From NCBI GenBank assembly GCA_963693315.1, contig OY856188.1:150438224-150502223 (forward strand): a stretch of DNA of 64,000 nucleotides, written 5' to 3'. This DNA is from Diogma glabrata. Taxonomy: Eukaryota > Arthropoda > Insecta > Diptera > Cylindrotomidae. A program made the position numbers and the translations under genes. This document shows, piece by piece, positions 1 to 11,585 of the stretch (positions within the stretch are counted from its first letter, which is position 1; every line of letters begins with the position of its first letter). The notes under the pieces were generated by a model. The model did not search any database. It saw only the letters and a program-made list of their open reading frames with translations, and was not told the DNA's origin.

Positions 1-6
1 CGTCAG

Positions 7-1740
7 ATGGAAGTTGCTGAAGAGCCATTAAAAGCAGCACTCGATGAAGTGATCATGCGTGTCAAAAGTCTGGGAGATAAGCCTGAACAAAATCAACGAA
101 GAAGATCTAGCAGAGTAAGATGCTGGAATTGTGGGCAGTTAGGGCACATTAGACGGGAATGCAAAACACTAGCGGCAGCAAAAGAAGGAGTAGTTCCAGT
201 CCAGATGATGAACCTCTCAAACAAGCAAGTGGATGTCAAAAAGAAAAGAGATTTCCGCGGTTCACACCGAAAGGGAAGGATACATTGTAACGCTGATGAT
301 CTTTCAAGAAGACCCTGTATTGAGGAGCGCAAGCCATGTAGCAGGACTGAGAGAAAAGAGGCAACGAAAGGGAAACAAATTAAGTTCCAAACTCCTGACG
401 ATTGGTGTACCGAGGCATTCAAAAGAGAGCAGCTAAAGGATCCAGCTATGGCTCCAATATTGAAATGGAAAACTGAGGGAAGGCGACCGGAGTGCAAAGA
501 GGTCGCACCTTTAAGTACGGAGGTGAAATGCTACTGGGCGCAATGGGACTCACTATTTATGGACAACGGGATGCTAAAAAGAAAATGGGAGTCCGCTGAT
601 GGAAAGAAAGTGTTAGAGCAACTGGTGCTGCCATCAAGTCGAGTGGAAGAGGTACTGGGAAAGCTGCATGGAAGTATTTCTGGAGGACACCTGGGAGTCA
701 ATAAAACCCTAGCTAAAGTAAGGGAGAGGTTTTATTGGGTAAGGTATCGAACAGACGTGGAGCAATGGTGTCGGCGATGCGATACTTGTGCAGCGAGCAA
801 AGGACCAAAAACTAGAACTCGAGGAGAGATGCAACAGTACAATGTGGGTGTCCCAATGGAGAGAATTGCTATAGACATCGCGGGGCCATTTCCGGAAACT
901 ACAAAAGGTAACAAATACATCATGGTGGTCATTGATTACTTTACAAAATGGCCGGAAGCCTATGCAATACCGAACCAGGAAGCAGTTACGGTCGCTGAAA
1001 CATTAGTCAATGAATGGGTTTGCAGATATGGAACACCGCTCGAGTTGCATACCGACCAGGGAAGGAATTTCGAATCTCAACTGATGGAAGAGCTGTGCAG
1101 AACACTCGGCATTAGAAAAACACGAACTACACCTATGAACCCGCAGTCAGATGGCATGGTAGAACGATTCAACCGAACCATGGAAGAACATTTGTCAAAG
1201 GTAGTAGAAGCCAACCAAAGAAATTGGGACAAGGATCTTCCGTTATTCTTGATGGCGTATCGTAGCGCAGTGCACGATACGACAAGTGAAACGCCAGCGA
1301 ATATCATGTTCGGAAGAGAACTACATCTTCCTAGTGACATCGAGTTTGGCATCCCTGGAGGTCTGGTATCCACGAAAACAGATTATGTGGGACAACTAAG
1401 GGAGAAGATGAATAAAATCCATCAGCAGGTTCGAGACCACATTAAGATTGCCAGTGACAAAATGAAAACCAGGTACGACATAAATGCAAATGGTGGCGGT
1501 TTTCAAGAAGGAGATTTGGTATGGCTATACAACCCCAGAATAACTAAGGGAAGATCACCCAAGCTGCAGCCAGATTGGGAAGGCCCATATAAAATAATCA
1601 AACGAATTAATGATGTTATCTACCGCATACAAAAGGGACCCCGTACCAAGATGAAAGTGATACATCTGCAAAGGTTGGCACTGTACCAAGGTAACAGCAC
1701 CAATGCGATAGCTGATATTGTTCGGGACGAACAAAACTAA
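7..1740 (+). pseudogene. Internally deleted Ty3/gypsy polyprotein (nucleocapsid fused to integrase)
   Basis: This frame of 577 codons is open from the left edge of the window. A CCHC zinc knuckle (CWNCGQLGHIRREC, residues about 39-52) belongs to the Gag nucleocapsid. By residue 93 the protein has jumped to the tail of RNase H (HCNADDLSRRPC). Integrase follows: an HHCC zinc region (H near 221, CRRCDTC near 256), a DDE core with D in AIDIAGPF (about 290), D in HTDQGRNF (about 349) and E in GMVERFNRT (about 386), then a GPY-type C-terminus (EGPYKI). Protease, reverse transcriptase and most of RNase H are absent, so it cannot work alone even though the frame has no stop. The order of domains is Ty3/gypsy. 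The ATG at 7 is only the first in the window, and the true start lies upstream. Confidence 0.88.
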
Positions 1741-1751
1741 ATGGAGGGCAG

Positions 1752-2360
1752 TGTAATAAACTTCGTCCAGAATGGGTTAATTTAATTTAATCATAAATAA
1801 CCAATACGTTCCGCCTAAATGTTTTCTACATTCTATGGCAATCAAAAGTTAACTCCCTTTAACAAATACATTTTGCATAAATTAAATTTGAGTTCGCTAA
1901 TACAAATGCAAGTATGAATGAAAACAGGTGTGGCCTATTCAAGATGTACGGACTACGTAGTATTGATTTCTAGTGGATTATAGAAGTTTCGATTTATTTA
2001 TTTTTCGATATAAATAAGCGAACAAAAATATCAGATAGGCAGTTTTACTTTTGCAATTAAAAGTGTTTATAAATATTCGCAAGTATAAGGAATAATCGGT
2101 GGTACTTGAGCCTGGGTACTAATAGTGAAAGAATTTGAACTTAGTGGAATAGTAAATACAGATTTTACGATTCCGAATATTATTGATTCAAATTGTGGAA
2201 AAGCGGTGAAGTTTATCGTACATAAATTGGAGACCCTGGAATTTATTGTAAGGAAAAACGGAAGCTGCTGTAATTTGATGACAAATAAAGTTTGAGATTC
2301 TGTTAACTAAAGATCTGTCTTTTTACTGTCGTATTTGCTCAATAATCCAAAAGAACCAAC
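1752..2360 (+). repeat. 3' LTR of the gypsy remnant
   Basis: The sequence begins TGTAATAAAC directly after a purine-rich stretch (ATGGAGGGCAG, 1741-1751) that follows the integrase stop, as expected for a 3' LTR. A polyadenylation signal AATAAA lies at about 2284. The first 346 bases are repeated in inverted orientation at 2361-2706, which proves that the start at 1752 is an element boundary. The 3' end is inferred, since no second full copy is present. Confidence 0.75.
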
Positions 2361-3074
<714 letters not shown>

Positions 3075-3174
3075 GAAACACAATAATTAATTCTTCAAAA
3101 TTAAACAATGCATAGTTATATAAAAATTGTCGTTAACGAAACGTTTATTTTTTAAATTTTCTTTGTTGATATTA

Positions 3175-3635
3175 TGTCGTTTTCTTTTTGCCAGAGCTGA
3201 AAAAGTGATTTCTTAAAGATTTTTCTTTCACAAAACGAATATGAAAAAATTTGATCTAATTTTGTAGTTGTGTTTGTGAACTCTCATTTAATGTTTTTGT
3301 TAATTAATAGTATTTAATTATATAATTTTTTATTAATTTTAAATTTAAAACACGATTTAAACAAAACATTTATTTCATTTCATTTATTTCACTCTAAAAA
3401 AATAATAATAAATAAATGGCGTCTTGTTTGTTTACTAATTTTACAGATTTGTAAATGTATTTGTGTAAATTTATTGTATTTGCAACTTGATCTACCAAAA
3501 AATCTAGATTCAGAAAAAATATTTTCAGAAAAGAGTAATTTTTTGTACAAAAAGAATACGAAATGCAAAAACAAGTGATCTGACAGCTGCTTTTTTTGCT
3601 CTTAGATCACTTTTTTTGTCAAAAAGAAAACGACA
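3175..3635. mobile_element. MITE with 16-bp inverted ends and TTA target duplication
   Basis: The ends are TGTCGTTTTCTTTTTG and its exact inverse (CAAAAAGAAAACGACA). They are flanked by TTA at 3172-3174 and TTA at 3636-3638. A TTA/TAA 3-bp duplication is the signature of PIF/Harbinger transposons. The interior is A+T-rich with no coding capacity. Confidence 0.6.
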
Positions 3636-3782
3636 TTAGTAATGTCAAAAAAATTTACGAAAAAATGCACATTTTTTTTTTGATGTAAATCGAAAAAAAA
3701 ATGATTTTTTTTCGTGAATAGAACAAAATTTTTGATTTACATCAATTTTTTTTATGGATTTGGGTGAAAAGAATTCGACATA

Positions 3783-5463
3783 AGGTATTCTTGACAGCCA
3801 ATCGAAAATTTTTGTGTGACGTCATCCGGAGTGAATATAAAGAAACAAAAAATGTTTGAATTTGAAAATTAGAGAAAACATTATTTTTATGTAACGGTTT
3901 TCCTTATTTTTTTTTCATTAACTATTTGTTTATTTAATTTTCTAACTCTAAAATAATTTGAGAATTGCCAGTACTTTTTTTCCGCATCGATCGATTCATA
4001 AGCAGACTTATGTTTGGAAGCCGAGTGGAAACTCTCGAAATCAAATTGATCAAATGCTATAGTAACATGTTTCTTTTCGAGCATTCTGGAGGTGCATTCC
4101 TTTAGAGGTGCAAACATTGGAAATGACCACTTCCTTGTATATTCTAAGATAAGGTTCCACTTTCAATGATCTTTTGCTCATTAGAGTATTTAAAAGTTTG
4201 TCTTTTAAAGTCCAATCATTTTCAGTGAAGTGTAATAGCGTTTTCGATTGAGAACCAGTTTATAACTAGTTCTTTTTTTTCAATACAAAAAAATTATTTC
4301 CCCTCCAAATCATGTTCGATTGAAGCAAAATAAAAAAACTAGTTCTGAACTAGTTGTGTATTTTTTCCTCTTTTGAAGAACTAGTTTTATTTTCAGTTAT
4401 TTTTGAGTTTTACTCATACTATGACAAAAAGTATACACAACAAACGTTAAATCAAAACGTTATATTATAATTACAACACAGCATCATATAATTTAATAAT
4501 TTAATTTTATATTTAGTTACTAAACAATATATATTATGAATTTAGTTTTTTTTTCAAAATTTGTATTGTTTTTTATTGCTTTTCAAGCAAACCAAAATAA
4601 AAGAATAAAGTAAGAATAAAATAACCAATTCAATTTACTCAATTTACAACCAATTAACACTGAATGTTTGCATGTTCGATTGAAAAACAGAACTCTTTAA
4701 GAACTAGTTATTAAGTATTTCTTCAATCGAAAACGATATAACGAACAAACTCTCTTATAATAAATGCAAATATTTTCTTTTTCCACAAGCTTCTATCCAC
4801 ATATTACAAATTGATTTATTTTACTGGAAATGAAAAAACCGGCAAGATGACTTGAACTTAGGCGCAAGTGAATTTTTTTTATTATTTTTATCGTAAATTA
4901 AGAAAATTTAGTAAAAGGGACAGTTTTGGTCGTTTATCTTATAGCACATAGGAAATAAAACAGAAAAAATTCTTGTCAAAACAGTGCAATTTTGTATGGA
5001 TTTTGATATTTTCAAAGGGCTGTATCTTGGACCCCGGGACTCCGATACAGCTCGTTTAGGTTTTATTCGCTTCAGTGAGTGAAAAACAAAAAAAAATCTT
5101 GGCACCTAAGTAGAAGTCATATCCCCAAAAAACCTTATGTTTTGAGTATGATTTTTCACATTTGTTGAAAACTTTTACAGGTTTTCACTGCACAGTAGTT
5201 CGGCATTTAAATTTGTACATGTTTTAATATTAAAACAAATACTAAAGTTCATTAATCAATGAATGAATCAATTTCAATCAATTCACTAACTAACAAATTA
5301 ACTTATGAATCTTACTAAATATATTTTTAATTTAAAAATAATAGCTTTTCTCATTGATAATGTAATTATGAATGTAAACAATTAAGCAATTTAATTATAT
5401 AAAACTCTGGATGACGTCAATCAAAAATAAAATGGCATCGCTGTCACTCTAGTGAAAATACCT
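3783..5463. mobile_element. Candidate TA-flanked DNA element, AGGTATT ends
   Basis: The ends AGGTATT...AATACCT are flanked by TA (3781-3782 and 5464-5465). About 55 bases inward both ends carry a GACGTCATCC motif in inverted orientation, and a TGACAG motif lies between in each. The inverted similarity is imperfect. No coding region is recognised inside. It contains a smaller element at about 4239-4735. A direct repeat (GATTTACATCAATTTTTTTT) lies just outside each end, at 3733 and 5484, and is not explained. Confidence 0.4.
4239..4735. mobile_element. Small element with CGTTTTCGATTGA ends and AACTAGTT motifs
   Basis: A 13-bp inverted repeat CGTTTTCGATTGA bounds about 500 bases. Both flanks of the interior carry several AACTAGTT palindromes within GAACTAGTT-type units (near 4265, 4338, 4350, 4378 and 4700). 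The target duplication is unclear. It appears to be a MITE nested in 3783-5463. Confidence 0.45.
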
Positions 5464-5465
5464 TA

Positions 5466-5910
5466 TTTTTCATTTTACCATGATTTACATCAATTTTTTT
5501 TATGTACTTCACTTTTTTTTGGCTGAAAGAACTCCACAATAATAAAAATATTCAATACAATTTCAAAATAATAGTTTATATTTTTTTGTAAACTGTCATT
5601 TCCATTGTTGTTGTTGTAGTAAATATTTCCGAAATTTTTTTTCTTCATGTCGAATTTGTTTGTTTTAATTTTGCATGTAACTTGGCTTTAATGTTATTGA
5701 AACCATTATTATTACTCGAGTTTTACAGACATAATGACTTTTGATTACAACGCCACCACATACACAATTTATAAAATTTTCTTTGTTCCGCTGGTTGATA
5801 GCAACATCAATAACGAATGCCGATCGATCCTCGAACCGGAATTGAGATAAAACACATGTTACGGATCTTAAAGCTTTCAACGCATTTTTTCATTCTATTT
5901 GAATACATTT
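5466..5910. other. Unannotated A+T-rich stretch
   Basis: I see no supported gene here. A 71-codon minus-strand frame at 5665-5880 resembles no family I recognise and has no coding support. Confidence 0.4.
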
Positions 5911-6962
5911 AAGGCGGGCAGTCACATAAAACAGAAACGGAAACGGCACCAAAAAGTTTCCTGTTGAAAAATCTGTTTCTGATATTGTTGATGGTGGTGA
6001 ATAATAAAACAGAAACCGAATTTTAAGATGACAGCTGCCATTTTAAAATATAAATATATATATACTAAAATTAAAATATACATATTTATACCCAATAAAA
6101 TTATTATATTAAAATTACAAAATACATATTAATGTAGAAATAGTTATTTACATATCGAGGGCTGAAAGTAGAAGATTACGCCTGCGGTTCATATTGAAGC
6201 CCGACGCGAAGCGAGGGCTTTTATTGAACCAAGGGCGTAATCTTCCTTCCAGCCTGAGTGTATGTACAACGTTTTACGCACAACTGCACAACTTAATTGT
6301 AGTATAAATCAATTTTTGAATTTTTTAAACTAGCTAGACATTTTGAAAATTATACTAAACATATCATGGCATGTTCCTCTATAAACTTCATACAATAATT
6401 TATTTGTTTGTTCTAATTTTATGAATAATTTACGGGTGATTATTTTACGGGCGGTAAAGTAGAAAAATATAATAATATTTCATATAGCAACAGGCTTTTA
6501 TTTTACGGACGTTAAGTTCAACTTTCAGCCATGATAACTAGGTTGCAAAATGTGTTTTACAATTCGTTTGTGCGTAAACAAAATTATATATCGAAAAACT
6601 GTAATTTTTATTTTTGATTCATATAAATCAAAAAATAACACAATTTTAAATGGATAATTTTTTCTTCATCTATAAAAAATTTGTTATTTTCTTTTTCCAT
6701 TGAAGATAAAATATAACAAAATTCAAAACAAAATAATTTTTATTAATTATTTATTTGTTAAGTGACAACTGTCATCAAAAAATTCAAAATAATATGTCAT
6801 GTGACATTTCTGGAACAGAAACAATTAAACTTTAATTGTTTCTGTTCAACACAAAATTGACGAATTTTCTGTTTCTGTTTCTAAATTCTGTGGCTAATTC
6901 TGTTGCTGTAAAACTTGTATGGAACTCTGTTTCTGGTTCTGTTGTATGTGAATGCCCGCCTT
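5911..6962. mobile_element. DNA element with AAGGCGGGC ends and CAGAAAC repeats
   Basis: The ends are AAGGCGGGCAGTCACATAAA and, inverted, AAGGCGGGCATTCACATACA. Both are followed by clusters of the motif ACAGAAAC in opposite orientations (5930-6020 and 6812-6945). The total length is 1052 bases with no reading frame of note. I see no clear target-site duplication. A second inverted structure is nested inside (6160-6533). Confidence 0.6.
6160..6533. repeat. Nested inverted structure with strong hairpin
   Basis: GGCTGAAAG near 6160 is repeated inverted as CTTTCAGCC near 6525. Next to the left end a 70-base imperfect hairpin (about 6170-6240) pairs AGATTACGCC with GGCGTAATCT and GGTTCA with TGAACC, around a loop rich in GCG. 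An inverted pair GTTTTACGCAC / GTGCGTAAAC lies at 6269 and 6569. It is probably a small element inserted within 5911-6962. Confidence 0.4.
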
Positions 6963-7261
6963 CAGTTCTAGTGACTTAAAATCCAATAACGAATGTTATC
7001 GATGTTGGATTACTAGCTGGGAACTAAATTCTCAATTAAATAAAATGTCAGTCACTAGATGTCACTCTATGCAACAAAAAGGCTATATGGTATCTATCCA
7101 GTTATTTGACAGCTTTGATTGTTTTCATACATAAAATTAATTTGTCAATTAAAAATAAATATTATTTACAAAAAAACCCAAAAATTTTTATTTGAAAATA
7201 TATTCATAGTTATATATATATTTATAAAAGTAAAGTGTATTTATACTACATTCTTATTAAT

Positions 7262-7474
7262 GTATAATAAAAGCAGTGTCAACAAAAAAAAAAAAAGTGA
7301 CACAAGCAAAGCTACACAAAATCATGTTGCAGCAGAAACAATTGCAGGTATTCCCAAAACTAAGGCAAACGAAGCTATTGCCAAATCAAACAACATTAAT
7401 AAACAAGTTGTGTTTACCTGTGTAATGTGTAAACAAGAATTTTCAAAGCACTGTGATCTTGTAACCCATTTTAG
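7262..7474 (+). CDS. C2H2 zinc-finger exon, ZNF706-like
   Basis: The ATG at 7262 opens a Lys-rich N-terminus (SSVNKKKKSDTSKATQNH), followed by VVFTCVMCKQEF and CDLVTHFR. The spacing C-x2-C-x12-H matches the start of a C2H2 finger of the small ZNF706/SERF-like proteins, where the second His follows shortly after HF. That His is missing because the frame meets AG|GTCAGT at about 7474, a good splice donor. Beyond it the frame soon stops. The next exon is not visible, and a MITE begins 30 bases downstream. It may be the first exon of a host gene or a stranded fragment. The family assignment rests on spacing and composition only. Confidence 0.4.
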
Positions 7475-7503
7475 GTCAGTATTTAATTTTTGTAAATAAT
7501 TCA

Positions 7504-7664
7504 GGGTGGTTATTTTGTAGCGTTATCTCACTAGGTGAGATAAATAGTGAGATAAAAAAATTATGTTTAAATGATTTCTTTTATCTAATATAATCGATCA
7601 AAGACAAATATTTTATCTCACTTTTTATCTCACCTAGTGAGATAACGCTACAAAATAACCACCC
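7504..7664. mobile_element. Short MITE with 54-bp nearly perfect inverted ends
   Basis: GGGTGGTTATTTTGTAGCG starts the left arm, and its inverse ends the right arm. The arms match over 54 bases with one mismatch seen. Each arm itself contains a palindrome (CTCACTAGGTGAG). The 161-base unit would fold into a near-complete hairpin. No target duplication is evident. Confidence 0.75.
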
Positions 7665-7739
7665 AGATTAGTTAAATTACAGAATAAAATTTTAATACAT
7701 ACATCAAATTTATTGGTTAAATTAAATAGTCAATAATCC

Positions 7740-7812
7740 GAAAACATGATTTGGATAGTCACTACATAGTACATATACTGTAGTGGTCATCCTTAATCTT
7801 CTCGGAGAAAAT
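7740..7812 (+). pseudogene. Fragment of RTE-like LINE endonuclease
   Basis: This stretch is similar, in opposite orientation, to 25594-25666, which encodes part of an APE-type endonuclease. Shared runs include GATTTGGATAGTCACT and CTGTAGTGGTCATCCTT. It has stops in all useful frames. The adjacent 60-codon frame at 7871-8053 is not recognised. Confidence 0.45.
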
Positions 7813-8520
7813 TCCGTACTAATTTTTTTCTGGGGGTTTCACGCACAGAAGAAATCGTGATCAAAGGCCAATGAAAGGATTTGCTACCTACGGTTATGCG
7901 GAACATATAACAATATCTCCCAACGCCGTGGGTGAACACACTAAAGCAAAGACCTTCGACAAGAGGGACACTTGCTGCATATTACTGGAAAGGGTTATGA
8001 AATCAAGAACACGCGAACCATTGATTAAGTATTATAAGATAATATCACTATGAATTACAACAACAAAAATTATTTGCCGTTGCTTCTAACATATTACAAA
8101 AAAAGTTTAACTAGTTTAAAAAGTTATGGTTGGTGGACCAGGCTGGATAATTGTAAAACTATGATGCGAAAACGAAATAAAACATTCTATTTTTTTTATG
8201 CTCAAAATTTACCAACACTTTGATAAAATAGCATAAAAATCATAAACTTCATCTACAATATTTTCTCTTTTTTTCACAAGAAAATTAAAAACGCTATTCT
8301 CTCACCCTAAGGAACAAATTTCAAACAACGAAAACTAAAACAAACGACTTTTAACCAAAATATTGAAATTTAATAATTTACAAAAATGAAATTCCATATT
8401 AAATTAGGTAAAAAATGAGACGGTAGCGAGTTAAATAATCTATAGGTAATTAATTTTGATATTTTAAAGCGATCAGTTTCGTGTTTTGTTATGATAATGA
8501 TTATTTGTTTATTATTGTAT
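7813..8520. other. Unannotated, possibly LINE debris
   Basis: No convincing gene. The part next to 7812 may be further degraded LINE sequence. Confidence 0.3.
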
Positions 8521-8544
8521 GAACTATAATTGTGGAATAAGTTA

Positions 8545-8690
8545 CATAATTGTCTGTACAATCATTTTCCATTTATCTCGTTTCAACGCTATTTGACTTT
8601 AGTTTTCCTGTAGTGTAGCATGAACGTCTTGAGTTACGTCGTCAGTTGCCCATATTTTTCTCTCCACCGAACACTGGCTGGTTAATGGGT
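8545..8690 (-). pseudogene. Possible C-terminal remnant of an RTE-like LINE
   Basis: Read on the minus strand, short segments resemble the conserved tail of RTE-clade reverse transcriptases (an I/RW.TDDV stretch followed about 20 residues later by RDKW). Stops interrupt it. The assignment is tentative. Confidence 0.3.
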
Positions 8691-8879
8691 CACTTTTTGG
8701 TTGTTCTTTCTAATGTGGTTAAATTTTTAACGCGATTAAATTTAATGAATCTGATTACATCGCAGCCTCCAATGTTATGTGATTCATTTCACGTTTCATT
8801 CAGATTCTATACTGACATTTTGCAACTTTACATGGTCCATAAATCATACTATATTGGTATGACAATCCTCTCGAATGTT

Positions 8880-10130
8880 GATAGGATTTGATTTATAGGT
8901 AGAAAGCTCTGTTTGCGGCAGGGTTGCATTGATTTAAATCAGATTTAAATCAACTTGATTTTTTTAAAAAAATCATTGATTTATCATTTAAATCAATTGA
9001 AAAAAATTTCTAAAATTCTAAGCAAATTCAAAATAAACATTTGATTTTTTTTGATAAAATGTTTTGTGGTAGGAATTTCAACATGTAGTTGTGACTACAC
9101 AGAAAAACCTAAGGAAACAAGATCCCACAACAACAAGCGTTCTAACAAGATGATGAACGAGATACGCTCACGATTTTTTTAACCTATATCTGAGCTATCT
9201 TCACCTGACCAACGGCATCTGTATCAGGTCACGCTAAGACAATTGCATCTTGCTTGCGACTGAGAATAATTAAGATATTAGCCTATCGTCGTAAAACTTC
9301 AACAACAAAGCCACAGATTAAACCACAACTAGAAATATTGACAAACCCACATAAAATGCATATGAACAGATTCTAGAAATGAATCTAGAAATAATAAATA
9401 ATTACATATCAAATAGAGTATTAAATGCAAATCAGTACAACCCGCTTACGAAAAAAAAAACGTTTCCACTAAAAAATATTGTTACTATTAAGATCTTGAT
9501 AGTTTTTTAATCCTTAACACTTTCCTGACACAAGTTATAAGGAGTTGTTCCACATGACTTGCCGTTTAGTGTTTACCAGTTATCTACATGTCCGAGAAAC
9601 TTCGAATCTGCAGAATTGGATATCTCTGACGTCACTCTAAAGCAGTGACAAAGTATCTTAGTTTGGCAAGTAACGCTTTTCATTTCGCTAGAACAACAAT
9701 CAGTATTTTAGTATAAAAATCTAGTAAATAAAAACTGTTCCTTTACTTTTATCTAGCCTTGCATTTCGAAAAATATAACCAAAGCTAATGATTTATATAA
9801 AGTAGTTAACGTACCATAAGAAATATACAATTTCTTCAAAAATTAAACTAAATTTTTTTAAAAATCAAAAAAATCCGATTTAAATCAAAAAAAGCGATTT
9901 AAATCAAATAAATCCGATTTTTTTGATTTTTTTTAAAAAAATCAGATTTTTATGCAACCCTGGTTTGCGGTAGAGGCATGAAGTTTGCATGTCGTTTGAC
10001 GTTGTTATAAAAAATATAAAGTTTTTGTACTTGTTCTGCAGCGTAGTCGCTAGTATCTAGGTTCCGGAAGATATTTAGTTTTACCGCTTTTGATGAATAA
10101 ATCAAGTCGTTTAGATTTCTTAAAAGTGGT
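8880..10130 (-). pseudogene. Unknown coding remnant split by a hAT insertion
   Basis: On the minus strand, about 55 codons run from 10130 to 9963 without a stop (for example NIFRNLDTSDYAAEQVQKLY, then NNVKRHANFMPLPQTEL). The frame continues without a break on the far side of the hAT (8918 down to about 8865) if the transposon and one copy of its 8-bp duplication are ignored. The frame stops near 8862. I do not recognise the protein. The continuity across the insertion shows that this was a coding sequence or a conserved element segment before the hAT arrived. Confidence 0.45.
8919..9962. mobile_element. Non-autonomous hAT element, TSD GTTTGCGG
   Basis: The ends CAGGGTTGCA...TGCAACCCTG fit the hAT terminal consensus. 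A perfect 8-bp duplication GTTTGCGG flanks it (8911-8918 and 9963-9970). The subterminal 60-100 bases on both sides are dense in GATTTAAATC and GATTTTTTT motifs. The interior (about 9050-9180) holds antisense LINE 3' UTR sequence (ACAACAACAAGCGTTCT), and there is no transposase. Confidence 0.92.
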
Positions 10131-10587
10131 TTAAGGTTATTCTTAAGAATTTAACTAGATTTGTTAAAGGTGACGTTTTGTGTCTCGATTTCACTTTACC
10201 TTATCGCAAACTTAAGCCTTCAATCAAATAGCGCGGGCTATTATTGATGCTTTATCAAAATGCAATATTAAAAGATCGGGCACTGATAATTTGATTGTTA
10301 TTCTATATAGCTGTTTATTGTATGTCTTTGTGATTCATTTGTGATAAGCTCTTTGCTTTTATTTCTGATGGCTGTGTATCTTTGTATAAAGAAATCTTTT
10401 ATGATATGTCGATCATTTGCAAAGCGTGTCTTAAACTTTTTTTTTTTTTTACATAAATTATTTATAACAACTTAACTATTACATACTTATAATTAGCTCC
10501 AGTGTATGAAACTTTGAAGGAGCGTTATATATGTGTTATTATGGTTTTCCATATTATTCACTGTTTGGGTGCTTTTGTCACTTTTGA
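9971..10587. other. Remnant and A+T-rich stretch
   Basis: The first 160 bases belong to the unknown minus-strand coding remnant. From about 10130 to 10587 I see no gene or element boundary. Confidence 0.35.
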
Positions 10588-11585
10588 ATTAAAATGCAAT
10601 ATTTAAAAATATACTTTTTATTGTTTATTTTTAAATGTATTTATAATAAAATAATCAAAATATTCCGAAAACCAACCCAAACGGATCAAACAATAAATAT
10701 CAAATCACATCATCCATACCAACATAAACTAGCTGCCTACAACCACATGATCAATAGATTGAACACTATACCGATGAACGCTGAAAATTATGAAGACGAG
10801 CTAAACAATATAAAATACATAGCCAATGAAATGATTGACACATTAAATAGAAAACGCAAAAACAAGAAAAATTTGCGAACCCTAACAACGTTGAAGAATG
10901 AAAAAAACTTAGCAGGTAAAAAATACGTAGGCGTAACATACAATAGAACAACATTCAAAATAATGCAAAAAACCTTAAAAAAATATGGATATATTGCGGC
11001 TTACAAAAATAAATTAGAAAACTACCTAAAAACTAAAAAAACCCAAAACTTAGACACAGGTGTTTATAAGCTTACCTGTGACGACTGCAGTAAATTTTAC
11101 ATAGGCCAGACGGGGAGGTCCTTCAAAAAAAGATTTATCGAGCACACCAATGAAATTAACAGAAGCGATCCAAAATCCAGATATGCCCAACATTTGAAAA
11201 TAGAAAAACACAAATACACCAATATCAACACAAATTTAACCATATTACATAAAAAAAGAAAAGGACAAAATCTAGATAGACTGGAAGAAATAGAAATACA
11301 TAAACATAAAAACAATAACAATATTTTTAAATGATAAAATCAACACTAAAACTAACAAAACATATGACATAATAATAAAAAACAGCAGTTGAAATAGTAT
11401 ATAAGTAATAGTTTAAGCAAAAATTGTAATAATAATTTAAGAACTGAGGTTGACGTAAGTCGAAATCGATATTCTTTAAAATAAAAAAATAAAAATCAAA
11501 TTGTTACTATAAGAAAGTTTTATTATTATAAATAAATTTAAAAATAAACAGCAAAAAGTATATTTTTAAATATTGCATTTTAATT
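10588..11585 (+). mobile_element. Penelope-like fragment between inverted terminal repeats
   Basis: ATTAAAATGCAATATTTAAA at 10588 is matched in inverted orientation ending at 11585. The arms run about 62 bases with few differences (10588-10652 and 11525-11585). Between them lies the C-terminal part of a Penelope-like element. Such elements carry terminal repeats in direct or inverted arrangement, so this could be a 5'-truncated copy. No target duplication is evident. Confidence 0.65.
10594..11334 (+). CDS. Penelope-like C-terminus with GIY-YIG endonuclease
   Basis: The 246-codon frame has no internal stop. Residues about 30-135 resemble the linker after the Penelope reverse transcriptase. 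From about residue 156, GVYKLTCDDCSKFYIGQTGR matches the GIY-YIG nuclease core, including the Cys pair (C..C) usual in Penelope endonucleases, the catalytic Arg (GRSFKKRF) and a following His (EHTNEI). The catalytic Glu is probably in RLEEIEI near the end. The reverse-transcriptase core is missing, so this is a truncated copy. The first ATG is inside the terminal repeat and is not a proven start. Confidence 0.8.
   Translation: MQYLKIYFLLFIFKCIYNKIIKIFRKPTQTDQTINIKSHHPYQHKLAAYNHMINRLNTIPMNAENYEDELNNIKYIANEMIDTLNRKRKNKKNLRTLTTLKNEKNLAGKKYVGVTYNRTTFKIMQKTLKKYGYIAAYKNKLENYLKTKKTQNLDTGVYKLTCDDCSKFYIGQTGRSFKKRFIEHTNEINRSDPKSRYAQHLKIEKHKYTNINTNLTILHKKRKGQNLDRLEEIEIHKHKNNNNIFK

Noticed and set aside
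7871..8053. 60-codon frame next to the RTE fragment
   Set aside because: It did not match the LINE region expected there, and I could not place it in any family.
8919..9962. Possible simple satellite of GATTTAAATC
   Set aside because: The perfect 8-bp duplication and inverted tips show it is a hAT element.
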